Source: Streptomyces avermitilis MA-4680 = NBRC 14893 (lineage in GTDB: Bacteria > Actinomycetota > Actinomycetes > Streptomycetales > Streptomycetaceae). Taken from it: DNA of 64,000 nt. Where the stretch lies: contig NC_003155.5 of the NCBI RefSeq assembly GCF_000009765.2, positions 8,432,001 to 8,496,000 on the forward strand, given 5' to 3'. The notes beneath the pieces are model-generated. The model was not told where the DNA came from. It made no database searches and was given only the letters and a program-made list of their open reading frames with translations. The position numbers and the translations under genes were made by a program. The number at the start of each line of letters is the position of its first letter. Within the stretch, counting starts at the first letter, position 1. This document shows positions 43,522 through 52,765 of this stretch, piece by piece.

Positions 43522-45249
43522 GTGAACTCCAGCTACGCCGTTCCCGCGGTCGCCCTCGTCGTCCTGGCGACCGTCCTCGTCGGCGCGTTCGGCCTGCGCA
43601 TCTCCCGGACCACCTCCGACTTCTACGTGGCCTCCCGCACGGTCGGCCCCCGGCTCAACGCGGCCGCGATCAGCGGCGAGTACCTGTCCGCCGCCTCGTT
43701 CCTGGGCATCGCCGGACTCGTCCTGGTCCAGGGCCCCGACATGCTCTGGTACCCCGTCGGGTACACGGCCGGCCATCTGGTGCTGCTGCTGTTCGTGGCC
43801 GCCCCGCTGCGCCGCTCCGGCGCGTACACCCTGCCCGACTTCGCGGAGGCGCGGCTCGCCTCGCAGGCCGTACGACGGCTCGCCGGGGCCTTCGTCGTCG
43901 GGGTCGGCTGGCTGTACCTCCTGCCCCAACTCCAGGGCGCCGGGCTCACCCTGGCCGTGCTGACCGGCGCGCCCGACTCGCTCGGCGGAGTCATCGTCGC
44001 GGTCGTCGTGGTCGCGACCGTCGCCGCGGGCGGCATGCGCAGCATCACCTTCGTCCAGGCCTTCCAGTACTGGCTCAAGCTCACCGCCCTCCTGGTCCCC
44101 GCGCTCTTCCTGGTCCTCGCCTGGCAGGGCGCGGGCGCACCGCGCACCGCCTTCGACGAACCGGCGGCCTTCCGCGAACAGCGGGTCGTGACGGTCGACG
44201 AGAGCCTCGACCTCAAGCTGTCCCGCCCGCTCGACGTCACGGCGAGCGGCACGGTCGACGGGCGGCGGTACAGGGGGAAGCGGGTGGCCCTCGCCCCCGG
44301 CGTGCACCGCGTCGAGGGCGGCACCCGGCTGACCTTCGCCGAGGGCGATCCCGTCCCGGCCGCCGACCGCGGCGGCAACGGCGGCATGTCGACCTCCCTG
44401 GCGGCCGGCCGCGAGGAACGTCCGCTGTACGCCACGTACGGACTGATCCTCGCCACCTTCCTCGGCACCATGGGACTCCCGCACGTCGTCGTCCGCTTCT
44501 ACACCAGCCCGCACGGAGTGGCCGCCCGCCGTACCACCGTCGCCGTGCTCGGCCTGATCGGCGCCTTCTATCTGCTGCCGCCGGTCTATGGGGCGCTCGG
44601 CCGGCTGTACGCGCCCGAACTCGGCCTCGCCGGCGACGCCGACGCCGCCGTACTGCTGCTGCCCGACCGGCTGATCGGCGGGCTCGGCGGCGATCTGCTC
44701 GGCGCGCTGCTGGCGGGCGGCGCCTTCGCCGCGTTCCTGTCCACGGCCTCCGGGCTGACCATGGCGGTGGCCGGGGTGCTCACCCAGGACGTGCTGCCCT
44801 CGCGAGGCGTACGGCACTTCCGGCTCGGTACGGTGCTCGCGATGGCCGTTCCGCTGGCGGCGAGCGCGCTGGTGGGCGGGCTGCCGGTCGCCGACGCCGT
44901 GGGGCTCGCGTTCGCCGTGTCCGCCTCGTCCTTCTGCCCGTTGCTGGTGCTGGGCATCTGGTGGCGGCGGCTGACTCCGCCGGGTGCGGCGGCCGGGATG
45001 CTGGTCGGGGGCGGTTCGGCGCTGGTGGCGGTCGGCGCGACCATGGCGGGCTACCCGCGGGGCGGGGCGCTGCACGCGCTGCTGGCGTGGCCCGCGTTGT
45101 GGTCGGTGCCGCTCGGCTTTCTGACGATGACGCTGGTGTCCCTGGCGACACCGGGGCGGGTACCGGCGGGGACGGCGGCGATCCTGGCACGGTTCCATCT
45201 GCCGGAGGAACTGTCCGGCGGACCGGTGCGGGCGGAGGCCAAGGCGTGA
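43522..45249 (+). CDS. Sodium:solute symporter, acetate/pyruvate (ActP/MctC) type
   Basis: This 575-residue SSS transporter has about 13 spans and starts at GTG 43522. Hallmarks are FYVASRTVGPRLNAAAISGEYLSAASFLG at the N-terminus and TMGLPHVVVRFYTSPHG after the loop. A polar stretch of about 80 residues (around 215-300) is inserted between spans and is predicted outside the membrane; it is larger than in E. coli ActP. Such carriers take up short monocarboxylates. Its stop overlaps the kinase start by 4 bp (GTGA). Confidence 0.92.
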   Translation: MNSSYAVPAVALVVLATVLVGAFGLRISRTTSDFYVASRTVGPRLNAAAISGEYLSAASFLGIAGLVLVQGPDMLWYPVGYTAGHLVLLLFVAAPLRRSGAYTLPDFAEARLASQAVRRLAGAFVVGVGWLYLLPQLQGAGLTLAVLTGAPDSLGGVIVAVVVVATVAAGGMRSITFVQAFQYWLKLTALLVPALFLVLAWQGAGAPRTAFDEPAAFREQRVVTVDESLDLKLSRPLDVTASGTVDGRRYRGKRVALAPGVHRVEGGTRLTFAEGDPVPAADRGGNGGMSTSLAAGREERPLYATYGLILATFLGTMGLPHVVVRFYTSPHGVAARRTTVAVLGLIGAFYLLPPVYGALGRLYAPELGLAGDADAAVLLLPDRLIGGLGGDLLGALLAGGAFAAFLSTASGLTMAVAGVLTQDVLPSRGVRHFRLGTVLAMAVPLAASALVGGLPVADAVGLAFAVSASSFCPLLVLGIWWRRLTPPGAAAGMLVGGGSALVAVGATMAGYPRGGALHALLAWPALWSVPLGFLTMTLVSLATPGRVPAGTAAILARFHLPEELSGGPVRAEAKA

Positions 45250-46451
45250 GCGGATTTCTGGCGGGGCTGTGCGTGGCCGTCCTGCCCCTGCTCGCCGCCG
45301 GCTTCTGGCTCGGCCGGCGGACCGCGCGCCCCGAGAGCCTCGGCGGGCTCGGCACGCCCGTGGAGCACGCCACCTTCCAGACCCTGCACACCGCCTCGCT
45401 CGCCGCGCCGCCACTGCGCGCGGGTCTCACCGAGGAGACGGCCCGCAAGTCCACGCGGCGGCTGCGCACCCTGCTCGGCACGGACGCGCTGTGCCTCACC
45501 GACCCGGAGACGGTCCTCGCCTGGGACGGCGTGGGGGAGCACCACCGCACCGAGATCATGGAACGGCTCGCCGGGCCCCTGGAGTCCGGCCGCGGCGAGG
45601 CCTTCCGGCTGACCTGCGACATCCCGGACTGCCCCCTGCGCTGGGCCGTCGTCGCGCCCCTCACCGTCGACGAGCGGGTGCACGGCGCGCTCGTCGCCTG
45701 CGCGCCCCGCGAATCGGCCGTACTCGTCCGCGCGGCCGGCGAGGTCGCCCGCTGGGTCTCCGTCCAACTCGAGCTCGCGGACCTCGACCGGTCCCGTACA
45801 CGGCTGATCGAGGCCGAGATCAGGGCGCTGCGCGCGCAGATCTCCCCGCACTTCATCTTCAACTCGCTCGCGGTGATCGCGTCGTTCGTCCGCACCGACC
45901 CCGAGCGGGCCCGCGAACTGCTCCTGGAATTCGCGGACTTCACCCGCTACTCGTTCCGCCGGCACGGCGACTTCACCACGCTCGCCGACGAACTCCACGC
46001 CATCGACCACTACTTGGCGCTCGTCAGGGCCCGCTTCGGCGACCGCCTCTCGGTCACCCTGCAGATCGCGCCCGAGGTGCTCCCGGTCGCCCTGCCGTTC
46101 CTCTGTCTCCAGCCCCTCGTGGAGAACGCCGTCAAGCACGGCCTGGAGGGCACCGCCGACAAGCGGCACATCAGTATCACCGCGCAGGACGCCGGCGCCG
46201 AGGCGTGGGTCGTCATCGAGGACGACGGCGCGGGCATGGACCCCGAGGTGCTGCGCCGCATCCTCGCCGGAGAGGTCAGCCCGTCGGGCGGCATCGGGCT
46301 CTCCAACGTCGACGACCGGCTGCGCCAGGTCTACGGGGACGACCACGGCCTCGTCATCGAGACCGCGGTCGGGGCGGGTATGAAGATCACCGCCCGGCTG
46401 CCGAAGTACCAGCCGGGCGTGCACTCGGCGGGCCGGCTGCCCCGGGAATGA
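45246..46451 (+). CDS. LytS-type sensor histidine kinase
   Basis: GTG 45246 lies in a GTGA overlap with the symporter stop. The 401-residue kinase has one N-terminal span (4-23), a GAF-like domain at about 45-175, the His_kinase domain with His202 in ISPHFIFNSLAVI, and a HATPase with VENAVKHGLEG and GIGLSNVDDRL. It should phosphorylate the LytTR regulator encoded three genes upstream. With one span and a cytosolic GAF-like domain, it may read an internal metabolite or symporter activity. Confidence 0.92.
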   Translation: MSGFLAGLCVAVLPLLAAGFWLGRRTARPESLGGLGTPVEHATFQTLHTASLAAPPLRAGLTEETARKSTRRLRTLLGTDALCLTDPETVLAWDGVGEHHRTEIMERLAGPLESGRGEAFRLTCDIPDCPLRWAVVAPLTVDERVHGALVACAPRESAVLVRAAGEVARWVSVQLELADLDRSRTRLIEAEIRALRAQISPHFIFNSLAVIASFVRTDPERARELLLEFADFTRYSFRRHGDFTTLADELHAIDHYLALVRARFGDRLSVTLQIAPEVLPVALPFLCLQPLVENAVKHGLEGTADKRHISITAQDAGAEAWVVIEDDGAGMDPEVLRRILAGEVSPSGGIGLSNVDDRLRQVYGDDHGLVIETAVGAGMKITARLPKYQPGVHSAGRLPRE

Positions 46452-46472
46452 ACGGGGCAGCCGTGGTGGGCG

Positions 46473-46631
46473 TCAGGCGCTGCGCGACATCACCATGCCG
46501 AAAGTGATCAGACCCAGCACGACCCAGCCGAACCACAGCCAGCCGTTGCTGCCGAGCGCCACCGTGTAGGCCGTCACCACGACGAGCCCACCCATGGTGA
46601 GCACCCCCATGGTCTTCGTAGAACCGGGCAT
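46473..46631 (-). CDS. Small membrane protein, 52 aa
   Basis: ATG 46631 follows GGAGGG. The protein has a short polar N-terminus (MPGSTKTMG) and two hydrophobic segments (about 10-28 and 31-48). Its codon bias fits the genome, and the spacing to the upstream gene is 13 bp. The family is unknown. It lies downstream of the kinase/septum-formation gene, perhaps in the same transcript. Confidence 0.72.
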   Translation of the reverse strand: MPGSTKTMGVLTMGGLVVVTAYTVALGSNGWLWFGWVVLGLITFGMVMSRSA

Positions 46632-46644
46632 CGCAACACCCTCC

Positions 46645-47566
46645 TCATGGTTCGGTCCCCTCCATGGTGCCCCCGTTCTGCCGCTGGACGCTGCACACGA
46701 CGAGATGTGTGCCGGAGTGCCACGCTCCCTTTGCGGCCCACGAAGCCGCTTCGTAGACCCCCGGGTCGTACCCGTACTGGGCCGGCGGCACGTCCCGCGC
46801 GCAGGCGGCGTCCGATTGAGCGGCCGCCTTCTTAAGGGTGGTGCCGGCGCTGAGCCGGGTGAAGCCGAGCACTTGCTGATCGTGCGGTCCGGCACAGGAG
46901 ACCAGCTGGGCCCTGCGGAGGGAAGGGGCGTCCAGACAGTCCCGCTTCTGCATGTTCGCCGTGTCCACGAACCACATGCCGGGCGTGCGGTGACGGTCGA
47001 GCGGCCCGTACACCGCACCGTGCGCGCCCAGCACCAGACAGGCGGTGCGCCGCCCGGCCGCCTCGAATCCCGCCCGCGTCGGCACCACGGCGTAGCTGCG
47101 CACGTCGGCGAGCTTCTCCCGGATCTCCTGCGTGCGCTGCTCGCACGCGGCCGGACCGTGCTGCCGCGCCGCCTCGGCGGACGTCGCCGCGACGACCGCC
47201 ATGACCTGGCCGTCCGGCACCTTCTCGGCGCAGGTCGGGTCCACGGCCAGCTTCGGCGTGCCCTGGAAGGCGGCGCCGGGCCAGTCGGCGACGACGCAGT
47301 CGCCGTCCTTGAGCGGCGCGGCGAGGGCCACGGCCGCTCCGTAAGGCTTCGCGTCGCCGCCGCCGGGCGGCAGATGCGCCACCGCGTACCAGACACCGCC
47401 CAGCGCGAGGACGAGGCCGAGGGTGAAGGCGATGACGGACTGAAGGACACGAGGGCGCTTGCGACGCCGCCGACCGGAACCGAAACCAGCGGCACCGAAC
47501 GCCGCTCCGGCGGGCCGGCCGATGACATCCGAACCGTACGAGGAGGCACTGAGGCCTAGCCGTACG
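46645..47566 (-). pseudogene. Out-of-frame C-terminal part of the kinase: membrane span and Septum_form-like domain
   Basis: This frame is open from the kinase linker and reads SASSYGSDVIGRPAGAAF...RRRRKRPRVLQ, then a membrane span (SVIAFTLGLVLALGGVWYAV) and an extracellular domain with paired GDC...C and SCAGPHDQQVLGF...CARDVPP, resembling septum-formation domains. No ATG, GTG or TTG precedes the span; the first start, GTG 47382, would delete it. The kinase frame enters the same DNA in a different phase. A frame break around 47550-47570 therefore separates two halves of one receptor kinase. An alternative is a separate gene with a non-canonical start. Confidence 0.65.
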
Positions 47567-48910
47567 GGTCGCGGCCGGGCTCTGGCCGTACGGCGACGCG
47601 GTGGGGTCGTGGGCGTACGGGGTCGCGGCCGGGCTCTGGCCGTACGAGGGGGCGGTGGGGCTGCGGCCGTACGGCGAGGCGGTGGGGCCGGGTCCGGGTC
47701 GTGGCGCGCCCGGCTCCTGGCCGTACGAGGGGGTGGCGGGGTCGTGGGCGTACGGGGCGGCGTTCGGGTCCTGCCCGGACGGTCCGGCGGCCGGCCCCCG
47801 CACCGGCCCCGGCTCCGAGGGCGTGCCCCGCCCCGCCGTTCCCGCGGTCGCCCCCGGTGGCGGTGACCCCGGCGCGCTCCCCGCCCCGGACCCCGTGCCG
47901 CCCGGTCCGTACGCGCCCGACGTTCCGTTCCCGCCGGGACCGGCCCCCGGCCCGTGCCCCGGATACCCGGTCTCGGTGGTCCACCCGGCCTCCGCCCACG
48001 GCGGCTGCGACCCCAGGTCGAACTGGGTGCGCGGATGGGGCTGGGGCGTGACGATCGCCGACAGCGCGGCCTCCGTGTCCTCCGCCGTGATCCGCTGCCC
48101 GGGGTCCTTCGCGAGCATCGCGGCGAGCACCGGTTCCAGCGCCCCCGCCCGCACCGGCGGGCGCGGCTCCTCCAGCACCACGGCGGTGACCTCGGCGAGA
48201 TGCGTGTCCCGCTCGAAGGGCCCGCACCCCTCGACCCCGAAGTACAGCGTGCACCCCAGCGAGAACAGGTCGGCGGTCGCGGTCGGCGGCCCGCCGGTCG
48301 CCCGCTCCGGCGCCAGATAGCCGGGCGTGCCGACCAGCGCCGACGTGAGGGTGTACCGGGTCTCGCCCGCGTCCGGTTGCACGGAGATGCCGTAGTCGGT
48401 GAGCAGCACGCGCGCGTACGCCGCCCCCGTGCGGTCCGGCGCCAGCAGGATGTTCGCCGGCTTCACGTCCCGGTGCATGATGCCGCGCTCGTGCCCCGCG
48501 GTGAGCGCGTCGAGCACGGCGAGCCCGATGCGGGCGCACTCGGCGGGCGCCAGCGGGCCGCGCCGGCGCACGAGGTCCCGCAGGTCGAGCGCGCCCGCCA
48601 CGTACTCCATCACGATCCAGGGCAGGCCCTCGTGCTCCAGTACGTCGTGCACGGTCACCACATGCGGATGGCCGCGCAGCCCGGCGGCGTGCCGGGCCTC
48701 GGCCCGGGCACGTGCGACCCGGGCCGTGCGCTCCTGCCCGGCCTCCGCCGGACTGCGGAACACGATCTCCTTGAGCGCGACCTCGCAGGCCAGCCGCTGG
48801 TCATGGGCGAGCCAGACATGGCCCATGCCGCCGCTGCCGAGCCGGTTCAGCAGGAGGTACCGGCCGGCGATGACCCGGCCCACTCCCGACTGCGGTGATC
48901 CTGATGGCAT
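47567..48910 (-). CDS. Ser/Thr protein kinase with Pro/Tyr/Gly-rich linker, frame-broken at the end
   Basis: ATG 48910 (MPSGSPQSGVGRVIAGRYLL) follows GGGGAGA. The kinase domain covers about 15-275: GSGGMGHVW glycine loop, Lys47, HRDVKPANIL with Asp148, and DYG (172-174) in place of DFG. Residues 290-448 are a linker of repeated (A/S)PYG, PSYG and PYAHDP units. After about residue 448 the frame loses sense (RTARPQCLLVRFGCHRPAR) and continues open to 46832. The sensible membrane/extracellular half is in another frame. It is 13 bp downstream of the PASTA lipoprotein gene. Confidence 0.85.
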
Positions 48911-48923
48911 CGGGTCTCCCCGG

Positions 48924-50384
48924 CTAGGCCGTGGTGGTGGAGGTCGCTTCGCCGGCCACGGGACCGGAGGCGACCGGATCGGAGGCGACCGGATCCGACG
49001 TGACCGGCTGGGCGGTCGCCGGGGCACTCGTCACCGGAGCGGACGTCACCGGAGCGGACGTCACGGGCGCGCTGGTGACCGGCCGGCTCGTGGGCGGCGA
49101 ACTGCTCACGGCAGGCGGCGGGCTGCTCACGGCAGGCGGCGGCCTGGACGCGGACGCGCTGCTCGCCGGCGGCGGCTCGGAACTCTCGGAACTCCCGGAA
49201 CTCCTCGAGGCGCCAGGAGGGCCACCGCTCGTCGCGGACGAGGGCGGAGACGAAGCGGGCGGCGGGGACGAGGTCGTAGCGCCACCGGAGGACGGAGGCG
49301 GCTGGCCGCTCCCCCCGGGCGTCGTCGAGCCCGATGCCGGGGGAGCGCTCGTACCACCCGTGCGCCCCTCGCCGGTTTCGCCGGTGGTCCCGTCGCCGCT
49401 CCCCCTGCCCGTCTTGCCGGCCGTCCCCCGCTCCACGGACAGCGTCACGTACTCCCCGAACTCCAGCTCGGTGCCCGGCGCCGGGTCGGAGCCGGTGACC
49501 CGGGCGTCGTCGGGTGGCGGTCCCTTTTCGCCGTACGCCGCTGCGAGGCCCTTGTCCGCCAGTCGCTGACTCGCGTCGCCGAACCCCATACCGGCCACTT
49601 CGGGCACCTTGTGCCGCTCGTGGGTGTCGAACGGGGAGTCGTGTGCGCCGGTGGTGCCGGCCGGCCGGGTGATCCCCCGGTCCGGGTTGTCGACGTCGAC
49701 GAGCGCGAGTTGCTCGATGCGCCGCGGGGCGGGCTTGACGGCCACCAGAGAGGCACGGTCGTAGCCGTCCCACTTCTTGTTGCCGTTCTCGAACTTGACC
49801 GAAATCCTCGATGCGTCACCCGCGAAGGGCCGCAGCGGATTTCCGCAGGAACACTTCACCGCGGGAAGTCCCTGCTCATCCACCAATATCGCGATGCCCG
49901 CCTCGAGCAAGGAGTTGAAAGGGGCTGCCCTGCCCTTTTTGTAGTCGTGGTTCTGCACGAGAGTGTCGTGACGCAGCAGGACCGGTGTGAGCCTGTCGAG
50001 GTAGGCGGGAATCTCGTCCTGGGAAATCTTGAGCACCTGCGCCCAGACATGTGCCTTTCGGTCGTTCCTGGGATCGGTGAGGAATTTCTTGAGACGGTTG
50101 ACGTCGCAGATCGTCGGCTTCCGTGTGCCCCCGTACAGGCCTGGCGTGTTGCCGGCCTGTAGGCCGCTGTGCGGCTGTTGGCGACGGACCGTGGAGTCGT
50201 GGCCGAGGCCACTTTCCTCATCGAAGAAAGGTGCGAGTGAAGGAACTCGCGCGGCGACGGCTTTCACCGTCAACAGCTGCGGGCCTCTGTCGCACCCGCT
50301 CAGGACCAGAGCGCAGACCAGCAGAATGCCAAGCCTGCGGACCACCGATTTTCCTGCCCTTTGCATGGGCATGCAAAATGTCAT
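48924..50384 (-). CDS. DUF6777-type lipoprotein with PASTA domain and Ser/Thr/Pro-rich tail
   Basis: ATG 50384 follows GGGGGGAG. The 486-residue protein has a lipoprotein signal with lipobox LSGC (Cys31), a DUF6777 domain at about 40-245, one PASTA domain at about 262-326 (KVPEVAGMGFGDASQRLADKG), and a 155-residue Ser/Thr/Pro tail with repeated APVTS units. PASTA domains bind muropeptides or lipid II. The kinase gene follows after 13 bp, so this is probably the external sensing partner of that kinase. Confidence 0.85.
   Translation of the reverse strand: MTFCMPMQRAGKSVVRRLGILLVCALVLSGCDRGPQLLTVKAVAARVPSLAPFFDEESGLGHDSTVRRQQPHSGLQAGNTPGLYGGTRKPTICDVNRLKKFLTDPRNDRKAHVWAQVLKISQDEIPAYLDRLTPVLLRHDTLVQNHDYKKGRAAPFNSLLEAGIAILVDEQGLPAVKCSCGNPLRPFAGDASRISVKFENGNKKWDGYDRASLVAVKPAPRRIEQLALVDVDNPDRGITRPAGTTGAHDSPFDTHERHKVPEVAGMGFGDASQRLADKGLAAAYGEKGPPPDDARVTGSDPAPGTELEFGEYVTLSVERGTAGKTGRGSGDGTTGETGEGRTGGTSAPPASGSTTPGGSGQPPPSSGGATTSSPPPASSPPSSATSGGPPGASRSSGSSESSEPPPASSASASRPPPAVSSPPPAVSSSPPTSRPVTSAPVTSAPVTSAPVTSAPATAQPVTSDPVASDPVASGPVAGEATSTTTA
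48955..49100. repeat. 15-bp coding repeats for (PVTSA)n in the lipoprotein tail
   Basis: Units of about 15 bp encoding SAPVT occur four times in a row, followed by degenerate copies (QPVTSD, DPVASD, GPVAG). They are in frame, so number changes would lengthen or shorten the extracellular stalk without breaking the protein. Confidence 0.75.
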
Positions 50385-50494
50385 ACCGCTCCCCCCAGCG
50401 GTTCCCCCATCACCCCGCAGTACGGAAGCAGGGCTTCGCCCACCATGCTACTGAATGGAAAAGCCTTTCACGCAAGGCGAGTTGCAAAGTTAAT

Positions 50495-51448
50495 TCAGTT
50501 GCCGCGTGCGTTGAGTGAGGCCAGATAGGCGTTGTACGCCTCGAGTTCCTTGTCGCCGTCCCGGTCCGCGGCCCGGTCCGTGCGGCGGGCCTGGCGCTGC
50601 TCGGAGTTGTACCACTGGAAGAGCAGCGCGAGCAGGACGAGCACGGAGGGGATCTCGCTGAACGCCCAGGCGATGCCGCCGGCCGCGTTCTGGTCGGTGA
50701 GCGCGTCGACGGCGAGCGAGGCGGGGGGGTTCTTGTACGAGTTGACCATCGGCTCGGACGCCATCATCAACGCGATGCCGAAGAACGCGTGGAACGGCAT
50801 GCCCGCGAACAGCTCCAGCATCCGCAGGAGATAGCCGGGGCGGTGCGGGCCCGGGTCGACACCCATGATCGGCCAGAAGAAGACCACGCCGACGGCGAGG
50901 AAGTGCACCATCATCCCGATGTGCCCGACCTTGGATCCCATCAGGAAGTCGAAGAGCGCCGAGAAGTACAGCGCGTACAGGCTCGCGATGAACAGCGGGA
51001 TCGTGAACGCCGGATGGGTGACGATCCGCAGGTAGCGGCTGTGCAGCAGCATCAGGAGCAGCTCGCGCGGCCCCGTCCGGTCACGGCCGGCCGTCGGCAG
51101 CGCGCGCAGCGCCAGCGTGATCGGCGCGCCGAGCAGAATCAGGATCGGTGACAGCATGCTGATCACCATGTGCTGCACCATGTGCACGCTGAACATGACC
51201 ATGCCGTAGTCGTTCAGCCTGGTGCACATCATCAGCATGACGGTCAGTACGCCGATGACGTACGCGACGGTCCGGCCCACCGGCCACTTGTCGCCGCGCC
51301 GCACCAGGCGCACCACACCCCAGCCGTACAGGCCGAGCCCCAGCAGGCAGGCGACGAGGAAGAACGGGTCCGCGGACCACTCGAGCCCCCGCCCCAGCGT
51401 GAACGGCGGCAGATCCGTGGTCATGCCGTGCCCGCCGCTGTGATCCAT
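50495..51448 (-). CDS. Cytochrome c oxidase assembly (CtaG/Caa3-type) membrane protein
   Basis: This 317-residue integral membrane protein has about seven spans. MVQHMVISMLSPILILLGAP and MPFHAFFGIALMMAS match the CtaG_2 family associated with copper delivery and haem-copper oxidase assembly. The N-terminal MDHSGGHGM and histidines in the spans (SVHMVQHM) could bind copper. It lies alone between the lipoprotein gene and pfkA, with spacers of about 100 bp each side. Confidence 0.9.
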   Translation of the reverse strand: MDHSGGHGMTTDLPPFTLGRGLEWSADPFFLVACLLGLGLYGWGVVRLVRRGDKWPVGRTVAYVIGVLTVMLMMCTRLNDYGMVMFSVHMVQHMVISMLSPILILLGAPITLALRALPTAGRDRTGPRELLLMLLHSRYLRIVTHPAFTIPLFIASLYALYFSALFDFLMGSKVGHIGMMVHFLAVGVVFFWPIMGVDPGPHRPGYLLRMLELFAGMPFHAFFGIALMMASEPMVNSYKNPPASLAVDALTDQNAAGGIAWAFSEIPSVLVLLALLFQWYNSEQRQARRTDRAADRDGDKELEAYNAYLASLNARGN

Positions 51449-51550
51449 CCGTCGGCTCCTGATTCGTACGTTGTGCGCTGTCTGTCCGCACCAGAGTAGA
51501 ACTGCCCCCGGCCGCAGCCGCGACCGGGGGCAGGTGTGCTCACGTGTGCC

Positions 51551-52576
51551 TTACAGGACGCACTCCGCCTCGGCGTACCGCTCCTCGGGGACCGTCTTCA
51601 GCGTCTCGACCGCCTCGGCGAGCGAGACCATCACGATGTCGGTGCCGCGCAGCGCGGTCATCTTGCCGAACTCGCCCCGGTGCACGGCCTCCACGGCATG
51701 CCAGCCGAAACGGGTCGCGAGGACGCGGTCGTACGCCGTCGGAGTGCCGCCGCGCTGGACATGTCCGAGGATCACCGGCCGGGCCTCCTTGCCGAGGCGC
51801 TCCTCCAGCTCCAGGGAGAGCTGGCGGGCGATGCCGGCGAAGCGCTCGTGGCCGTAGACGTCCTTCTTGCCCTCGTCGAAGTCCATCGAGCCCGCACGGG
51901 GCTTGGCGCCCTCGGCGGCCACCACGATCGCGAACCGCTTGCCCGCCTCGAAGCGCTCGCCGACCTTGGCGGCCAGTTCCTCGATGTCGAAGGGGCGTTC
52001 CGGTACGACGATGGCGTGGGCGCCCGCCGCCATGCCCGAGTGCAGCGCGATCCAGCCGGTGTGGCGGCCCATGACCTCCACGATGAGGACGCGCTGGTGG
52101 GACTCGGCGGTGGTCTTCAGCCGGTCGAGCGCCTCGGTCGCGACGCCCACGGCGGTGTCGAAACCGAAGGTCACGTCGGTGACCGCGATGTCGTTGTCGA
52201 TGGTCTTCGGCACGCCGACGATCGGCAGGCCGGCGTCCGACAGGAGGCGGGCCGCCTTGAGCGTGCCCTCGCCGCCGATCGGGATGATCGCGTCGAGGCC
52301 GAGCTCCGCGACATGGCCCCTGGCCCGCTCCACGCCGTCACGCAGATGCGCCGGCTGGACCCGGGAGGAGCCGAGGATGGTGCCGCCGCGAGCCAGGATT
52401 CCGCTCACCGCGTCGAGGTCGAGCTTGAGGTAGTCGCACTCCAGGAGGCCCTTCCAGCCGTCCCGGAAGCCGATGACCTCGTCGCCGTGGTCGACGACGG
52501 CCCGGTGCACGACGGACCGGATGACGGCGTTCAGGCCGGGGCAGTCGCCACCGGACGTGAGGACACCAATGCGCAT
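51551..52576 (-). CDS. pfkA: 6-phosphofructokinase
   Basis: This 341-residue enzyme phosphorylates fructose 6-phosphate in glycolysis. The N-terminal GGDCPGLNAVIRSV is the nucleotide-binding start. GGEGTLKAAR at 101-110 and the catalytic region PKTIDNDI are present. GGEGT differs from GGDDT of PPi-dependent enzymes and fits the ATP-dependent actinobacterial forms. Streptomycetes have several pfkA paralogues; this looks like one of those. It is preceded by hairpins that end the murT-gatD transcript. Confidence 0.94.
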   Translation of the reverse strand: MRIGVLTSGGDCPGLNAVIRSVVHRAVVDHGDEVIGFRDGWKGLLECDYLKLDLDAVSGILARGGTILGSSRVQPAHLRDGVERARGHVAELGLDAIIPIGGEGTLKAARLLSDAGLPIVGVPKTIDNDIAVTDVTFGFDTAVGVATEALDRLKTTAESHQRVLIVEVMGRHTGWIALHSGMAAGAHAIVVPERPFDIEELAAKVGERFEAGKRFAIVVAAEGAKPRAGSMDFDEGKKDVYGHERFAGIARQLSLELEERLGKEARPVILGHVQRGGTPTAYDRVLATRFGWHAVEAVHRGEFGKMTALRGTDIVMVSLAEAVETLKTVPEERYAEAECVL

Positions 52577-52640
52577 CGCCCGAAATACCTTCTCAACGTG
52601 GGCCGGGACCGGACCACGCTGTCCGGCTGGATCCCCGCCA

Positions 52641-52657
52641 CCCTACCGGCGGTAGGG
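52641..52657 (-). terminator. Small hairpin between gatD and pfkA
   Basis: CCCTACC at 52641-52647 pairs with GGTAGGG at 52651-52657 around GGC. It is adjacent to a second hairpin and lies downstream of gatD. Confidence 0.45.
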
Positions 52658-52670
52658 GGCGGGGCCGTAC

Positions 52671-52695
52671 GGGGCGTCCGCCTGCTGGACGCCCC
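52671..52695 (-). terminator. Hairpin downstream of gatD
   Basis: GGGGCGTCC (52671-52679) and GGACGCCCC (52687-52695) form a perfect 9-bp stem with a 7-nt loop, 70 bp past the gatD stop. A terminator for murT-gatD is likely; no T-tract. Confidence 0.6.
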
Positions 52696-52765
52696 CGCAC
52701 ACGTGAGCGGAGGCCTGGTCAGACGGGCCTGTGCGGAACCGTTTCATGCGGCGCTGACATGGGCC

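Noticed and set aside
46832-47566. Continuation of the kinase open frame to 46832
   Set aside because: After the frame break the translation is Arg/Ala-rich without domains, while another frame of the same DNA gives a membrane span and a cysteine-paired domain. The continuation is not the real protein.
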